A stretch of DNA of 64,000 nt from Bacillota bacterium (lineage in GTDB: Bacteria; Bacillota; Bacilli; Paenibacillales; Paenibacillaceae): positions 12,556-76,555 of the forward strand of contig JAEZCJ010000090.1 in assembly GCA_023433615.1 (NCBI GenBank), given 5' to 3'. Positions 60,376-64,000 of this stretch are shown here, in pieces. The translations under genes were made by a program, and so were the position numbers. The notes beneath the pieces are model-generated. The model ran no database searches, was not told the DNA's origin, and saw nothing but the letters and a program-made list of their open reading frames with translations. Positions within the stretch are counted from its first letter, which is position 1; each line of letters opens with the position of its first letter.

Positions 60376-61019
60376 ACATGCAGGGACAGAAAGGCATGAC
60401 GCTCGTCGAGATACTCGCTGCGCTGTTATTGTTCGGCATCATCATTGGCGTAGGCGCAATGGTAATGCGTCAGGTCGGCTCCTTCACGGAGACGACGTCC
60501 ATGCGCGAGCTGGACGACGTCCGGGCGGATGCGACGATGCGCTTCCTGCGCGACGAGCTGTCGCAAGCATCGGAGATTCATGTCTTGACGGGCGCTGAGC
60601 TGCGCTATCGCCAGAACTTCGATTATTATGCGCTGCGATTCGCAAGCGACGGTAACGGCGCGTTCGAGGTCATTCGATATGATTTCTATTATACGACCAA
60701 GTCCGATAGTTTGACGCCGGAGCAGATTGCGGCTGGCCAGTCGGCCTTCGAGGACACGACAATCACATTCGCGGCGAAACCCAATCATTACGCCAATCCG
60801 AGACGGATCGGCGAGCGGCTGCTGGATGTGAAGATCTATCGCCCCCTGGCTGGAGCATGGGCTCAAGCATCTCCGCCTTGGCGGATCGATTCCGGCAACA
60901 TCCAGTTGCGGCTGCGATTCGAGGAACGCCGGAATCGGGCCGGAACGACCGAGACGATCTCGAGGCCAGGCGAAGAACGCACAATGACGATTAATCTGTT
61001 GCACGACAAATTCGATTGA
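60372..61019 (+). CDS. Minor prepilin, PilW-like
   Basis: 215 residues. Leader MNMQGQKG|MTLVEILAA with Glu at +5, then a globular domain with the SELDDVRADATMRFLRDEL-type start of the helix (MRELDDVRADATMRFL) typical of PilW/GspJ minor pilins. ATGA overlap with the preceding stop, GGGAGG upstream. Confidence 0.85.
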   Translation: MNMQGQKGMTLVEILAALLLFGIIIGVGAMVMRQVGSFTETTSMRELDDVRADATMRFLRDELSQASEIHVLTGAELRYRQNFDYYALRFASDGNGAFEVIRYDFYYTTKSDSLTPEQIAAGQSAFEDTTITFAAKPNHYANPRRIGERLLDVKIYRPLAGAWAQASPPWRIDSGNIQLRLRFEERRNRAGTTETISRPGEERTMTINLLHDKFD

Positions 61020-61038
61020 ACGGGGAGGCAGGGCACGC

Positions 61039-62901
61039 ATGAAACATTCTGTCAGTCCGCGGTTCGCGAACGAACGCGGCGGCGCATTGAGCTATGCGCT
61101 GCTCGTCTTCTTGATGCTCTCGATTGCCGTGGCCGTCGTCGTCGGCTTATTGACCTTTTCCGGCACGAACGAACGCAAGGACGCCCTCGAACGTCAGGCA
61201 AGCACTCTAGCCGTAGGCGGCATGGAGACGTTCCTGGCCTACTTGCGTGAATATCAGCCGAGCATGGATGTTTCGCCGACGGCCTATGTGAATCGCTTCG
61301 CGAACGGTCCGTCGCAAGCGTTCAAGTGGGGAGCAGGCAGCACGGATGGGTGGTCATTCGAGACGCCGGAAGGGCAGCGGGTGCGGTTGAATTTTACGCA
61401 AGAGACGGGGACTAAAGACGCGAACGGGCTGTACAAAATGACGATCGCGTGCCGGGCCGTCGTGGACGGCAATGCCACGAGCGAGATCAAGTATGTCTTC
61501 TCGACGATGGATACTGTCCCCAAGCCCGGCGGAGGCCCGGGCGGAGGCGGAACCGCTCCGCTAATGACAGAGGTATCGATCGATCCGGACAACCGGAATT
61601 GTGTGCCGGATACGCCGAATCAGATCTACATCCAAGGCAACCCCGGCCAAGACAATATTTCGGCACCCGGAGTAAAGCAGCTTCTTGTCACCCCTCCGTC
61701 AGCAGGCGACACGCCGATCTCGACGGCTGTGGACTTGGCACTCGCTGCGTATAAAGCGCAGATCGAATCCAGCATCTCGTCGCTCTATGACGACGTGATT
61801 AAAGCTTCGTTCGATGCGCACGCGCAGCCGGTGACCTTCGAGAGCTGTACGGCGTGTTCAAGCTCCAAGAGCGAGAGCACGAACTTATCCGAAATCAACA
61901 AGCTGATTACGCAAAGCGCCAATAATCCGGTGGTCATTAAAATACCGTCGTTGACCTTTAATTCCGGTCAGAACATCACCTGGGGGACGGCAAGCAAGCG
62001 GGTCATCGTCATCTCCGACGGATTGACGTTTCACAGCAATTCGAATTTGACAATTCATGGAGACCTTCATTCTAATGCGATTACCTTCAATAATGGCGGT
62101 CATTTATCGGTGTCCGGCTATTATTATCAGAAGGCTTCGCCTGCCTTTCATAATTCGGTCAAGGTGACGGCGGGCAGCGTATGGATAGACAACAACCTAA
62201 CGGTCAATGCCGATCTGACGGTGGCCGAGGATATTTATGTCAAAGGCAATTTCACCTCGAACAACAACATTGCGCTTTCTTTTCGGCATATGTATGTCGA
62301 AGGAACGTTCACGACCAATAATAATGTGAAAATCAATGCGTCGGGCACCGTCTTCTCTCGCGGGATGTTCACCTTGCATAACACGAGCGAAGTTAACATG
62401 CAGCATCTGATCTCGTACAGCTCGATTACCTTTAACAATTCGGGGACATTCGATGTAGATGGCATGATGTACGGAGGTCCCGGTCCATGGAGCCCAGATG
62501 CGATTACGATCCATGCCAACTCGCCCCTTCGAGTCGGCTCCATGATCAGCAACGGCAACTTGACGATCAACAATGGTGCCGATCTGGATGTGACTGGGGG
62601 GATAATCGACGACAACAAAATAAACGGCGATTTGCTTGCTCGAAATATTACGTTGAACGGCACGAATGATATTGATATACCGAATGGCGACATGATCGTG
62701 CAAAACAGGCTGACCGTCAATAACCATATGGACATCGAAGCTGGCGGCAATATCGTTGTAGGCCAGAACGTAACGATGCACGGCACGATCAAGATCGATA
62801 CGGGAGGGGAGTCCACATCCTTCTTGCAGAAGGGTGTGGCCAACCCATGCGCAGCCCCCGAGGTACCGCCGTTCAGCTTCGACCCGAAGCGATCGGATTA
62901 A
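61039..62901 (+). CDS. PilX-like protein with repetitive beta-rich body
   Basis: 620 residues. The N terminus GGALSYALLVFLMLSIAVAV is a membrane helix of the PilX type without a canonical Glu +5. A Gly-rich linker (about 158-170) follows, then residues ~300-600 consist of short repeats with Asn/Thr/Val such as LTINNGADLDVTGG and GTFTTNNNVKINAS, with the periodicity of a right-handed beta helix or bactofilin-like solenoid. Four cysteines occur (two in a C-x2-C pair). It lies last in the operon and could be the pilus-tip component or adhesin. GGGGAGG precedes the ATG. Confidence 0.75.
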   Translation: MKHSVSPRFANERGGALSYALLVFLMLSIAVAVVVGLLTFSGTNERKDALERQASTLAVGGMETFLAYLREYQPSMDVSPTAYVNRFANGPSQAFKWGAGSTDGWSFETPEGQRVRLNFTQETGTKDANGLYKMTIACRAVVDGNATSEIKYVFSTMDTVPKPGGGPGGGGTAPLMTEVSIDPDNRNCVPDTPNQIYIQGNPGQDNISAPGVKQLLVTPPSAGDTPISTAVDLALAAYKAQIESSISSLYDDVIKASFDAHAQPVTFESCTACSSSKSESTNLSEINKLITQSANNPVVIKIPSLTFNSGQNITWGTASKRVIVISDGLTFHSNSNLTIHGDLHSNAITFNNGGHLSVSGYYYQKASPAFHNSVKVTAGSVWIDNNLTVNADLTVAEDIYVKGNFTSNNNIALSFRHMYVEGTFTTNNNVKINASGTVFSRGMFTLHNTSEVNMQHLISYSSITFNNSGTFDVDGMMYGGPGPWSPDAITIHANSPLRVGSMISNGNLTINNGADLDVTGGIIDDNKINGDLLARNITLNGTNDIDIPNGDMIVQNRLTVNNHMDIEAGGNIVVGQNVTMHGTIKIDTGGESTSFLQKGVANPCAAPEVPPFSFDPKRSD

Positions 62902-62930
62902 TGGCGGCACTCATGCAAGCTGCCTATCAG

Positions 62931-62964
62931 GAAGGCTTCTGACGCTGTCGGAAGCCTTCTTCTC
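62931..62964 (+). terminator. Pilus operon terminator
   Basis: GAAGGCTTC at 62931-62939 and GAAGCCTTC at 62951-62959 form a 9-bp stem, followed by TTCTCGTT. Confidence 0.85.
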
Positions 62965-63021
62965 GTTATGCCTCCTGCGCAACCTTTAATCAAACTTTAA
63001 CCGAACTGTTACTTAACGGAA

Positions 63022-63050
63022 TTGAAGCGCTTTACTATCTATACTATAAT
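63022..63050 (+). promoter_or_regulatory. Sigma-A promoter
   Basis: TTGAAG, exact 17-bp spacer, TATAAT. It lies 60 bp before a 43-residue membrane protein. Confidence 0.85.
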
Positions 63051-63109
63051 GTAGGGGATGGTAAATAACTGGAATCGGACGCGTCCGATCGGAAAGGCGG
63101 CACCCGGCC

Positions 63110-63241
63110 ATGTCGGATTCATGGGTCATGTACGCAGCGGTCTTGTTCGGCATTGCGGTCGCCGTAATCGGCGTGATCGCCTACCTCCGAATGATCAAGC
63201 TTACGCGCAGCGGGGAACGGCGGAACAACAAAGAAAGTTAA
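63110..63241 (+). CDS. Small single-span membrane protein of 43 residues
   Basis: Starts with MSDSWVMYAAVLFGIAVAVI and ends in a basic, hydrophilic tail (RSGERRNNKES). One membrane helix at about 6-27. AAGGCGG precedes the ATG and a consensus promoter lies upstream, so it is probably real although short. No family recognised. Confidence 0.65.
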   Translation: MSDSWVMYAAVLFGIAVAVIGVIAYLRMIKLTRSGERRNNKES

Positions 63242-63270
63242 GTGCAGCTTGACACGGACGATACTTGTGC

Positions 63271-63299
63271 TTCCCACGCTACCGTTGAACTGTTATAAT
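63271..63299 (+). promoter_or_regulatory. Promoter with extended -10
   Basis: TATAAT at 63294-63299 with TG one base before it (TGTTATAAT); a weak -35, TTCCCA, is at 63271-63276 with a 17-bp spacer. Probably drives the gene at 63471. Confidence 0.65.
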
Positions 63300-63470
63300 G
63301 GTGAAAACAACTGAAAATTCTTGCTATTCAACCATGGAAGTGGCTGGCGGACGATCCGGTGGATCGACATGCCAAAGGGCCGATGGGTAACATCTGTATC
63401 CGGACGCACGCCTGACGGATACATCTCGTACTTGTTGCAGGACGACCACTCAACTATGGGAGGGGATTTC

Positions 63471-63656
63471 ATGGCGAAGCGCGGCCATAATGAAGTCAAG
63501 GAAAGTCTGAAGGAGCTCACGAGAATTTTCCAGCCTAAGGATCCGAGGAAGTTTGTCCGCGACTACATAAGGAAGTACCGCATCACCGGCGGCTATGAAG
63601 ACGAATTGACCGTACTCGTCGAGCATGAGCTCGTCAAGATGAATTCGGTCAGCTGA
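63471..63656 (+). CDS. Small charged helical protein of 61 residues
   Basis: MAKRGHNEVKESLKELTRIF start, then PKDPRKFVRDYIRKYRITGG and an acidic-hydrophobic C terminus. No signal peptide, no cysteine. GGGAGGGG lies before the ATG; longer frames lack a ribosome site. It has its own promoter and a strong terminator. The family is not recognised. Confidence 0.75.
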   Translation: MAKRGHNEVKESLKELTRIFQPKDPRKFVRDYIRKYRITGGYEDELTVLVEHELVKMNSVS

Positions 63657-63686
63657 CCGTGCCCGCATGAACGATCAGAAGAGAAC

Positions 63687-63715
63687 GAGGACGCCGAGGC
63701 GTCCTTTTCTTTTTT
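63687..63715 (+). terminator. Strong terminator
   Basis: GGACGCC-GA-GGCGTCC followed by TTTTCTTTTTT. Confidence 0.93.
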
Positions 63716-63861
63716 GTCTGCAGCACCTGAGCGACATCCTGTAAATCGTCCAATAAATCTGAAAATCAGATACTACTTTCTGATTGGCGCACCCTCTACA
63801 ATAGAGTCAAGGAAGGCGGCGGTCATGCCGTTCGCCAGATGAAGGAGTTGAAGAAGCTCTG

Positions 63862-64000
63862 ATGAATGCGCCAACAGCAACAGAAACAATGACAACGCTT
63901 ACGAAACGTAGGAAGCTGAGCTTGAACAGTCCCAGCATCGCGGGCTATATCTTCATATCGCCATGGCTGATCGGACTATTGCTCCTTACGGTATGGCCGA
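63862..64000 (+). CDS. Carbohydrate ABC transporter permease, N-terminal fragment (runs off right edge)
   Basis: 46 codons are visible. After a polar start, the sequence LNSPSIAGYIFISPWLIGLL is the first-helix region of MalF/UgpA-type sugar permeases (the SPWLIGLL part is characteristic). GAAGGAG lies some 15 nt upstream, not ideally spaced. The remaining part and partner genes lie beyond the window. Confidence 0.75.
   Translation, partial: MNAPTATETMTTLTKRRKLSLNSPSIAGYIFISPWLIGLLLLTVWP

Overview
The window looks like a chromosomal segment of a spore-forming Gram-positive of the Paenibacillaceae (Paenibacillus/Cohnella type). The pointers are GC-rich coding sequence with strong GGAGG ribosome binding sites and frequent GTG/TTG starts, lipobox lipoproteins, an SLH-domain surface protein, a QoxABCD-type menaquinol oxidase, a T-box leader, a class 1B PyrK/PyrD pair and HxlR/TetR regulators. 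No rRNA, tRNA, CRISPR array, prophage or transposase was seen.

Layout. 1-5.3 kb (minus strand): a two-domain FMN-binding lipoprotein and a type II NADH dehydrogenase with a C-terminal DoxX-like membrane region, which together resemble the flavin-based extracellular electron transfer module; then a 66-bp tandem repeat and pyrK-pyrD. 5.4-10.3 kb (plus): a flavodoxin-fold reductase, ribBA, an acyltransferase-3 membrane protein, a small two-helix protein and a flavin amine oxidase. 10.3-17.2 kb: an Ala/Glu-rich coiled-coil protein of unknown role, qoxABCD and an alpha/beta-hydrolase-like protein. 17.2-21.5 kb: a lactonase-like MBL protein and an HxlR regulator divergent from a DJ-1/MFS/azoreductase operon. 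21.5-32.2 kb: an oligopeptide-type ABC transporter operon (with an MFS gene at its end), three isochorismatase-like cysteine hydrolase paralogues and a LysR regulator. 32.5-36.5 kb: an FNT channel co-transcribed with L-lactate dehydrogenase behind an Fnr-like box, a TetR/MBL operon with two operators, and a LysE exporter. 36.6-46.3 kb: small proteins, an M23/LysM endopeptidase, a FUSC-type membrane protein, a TVP38 protein, MFS, aldo/keto reductase, SLH-domain protein and a VOC protein. 46.7-48.4 kb: ilvA under a T-box. 48.6-62.96 kb: one long type IV pilus operon (pilB, pilT, pilC, pilA, pilD, pilM, pilN, pilO, a copper-amine-oxidase-N-like protein, a MORN-repeat protein, two minor prepilins and a PilX-like protein with a repetitive beta-rich body). 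The right edge has two small genes and the start of a sugar ABC permease.

The most interesting signal outside genes is a dispersed non-coding element with three long copies and one 49-bp minimal copy (11.6, 25.9, 40.0 and 52.8 kb). Each copy is closed by an inverted repeat whose sequence differs between copies while staying self-complementary within a copy. One copy sits inside the pilus operon just before the major pilin gene. I do not recognise it as a named family. The most unusual protein content is the MORN-repeat secreted protein embedded in the pilus operon.
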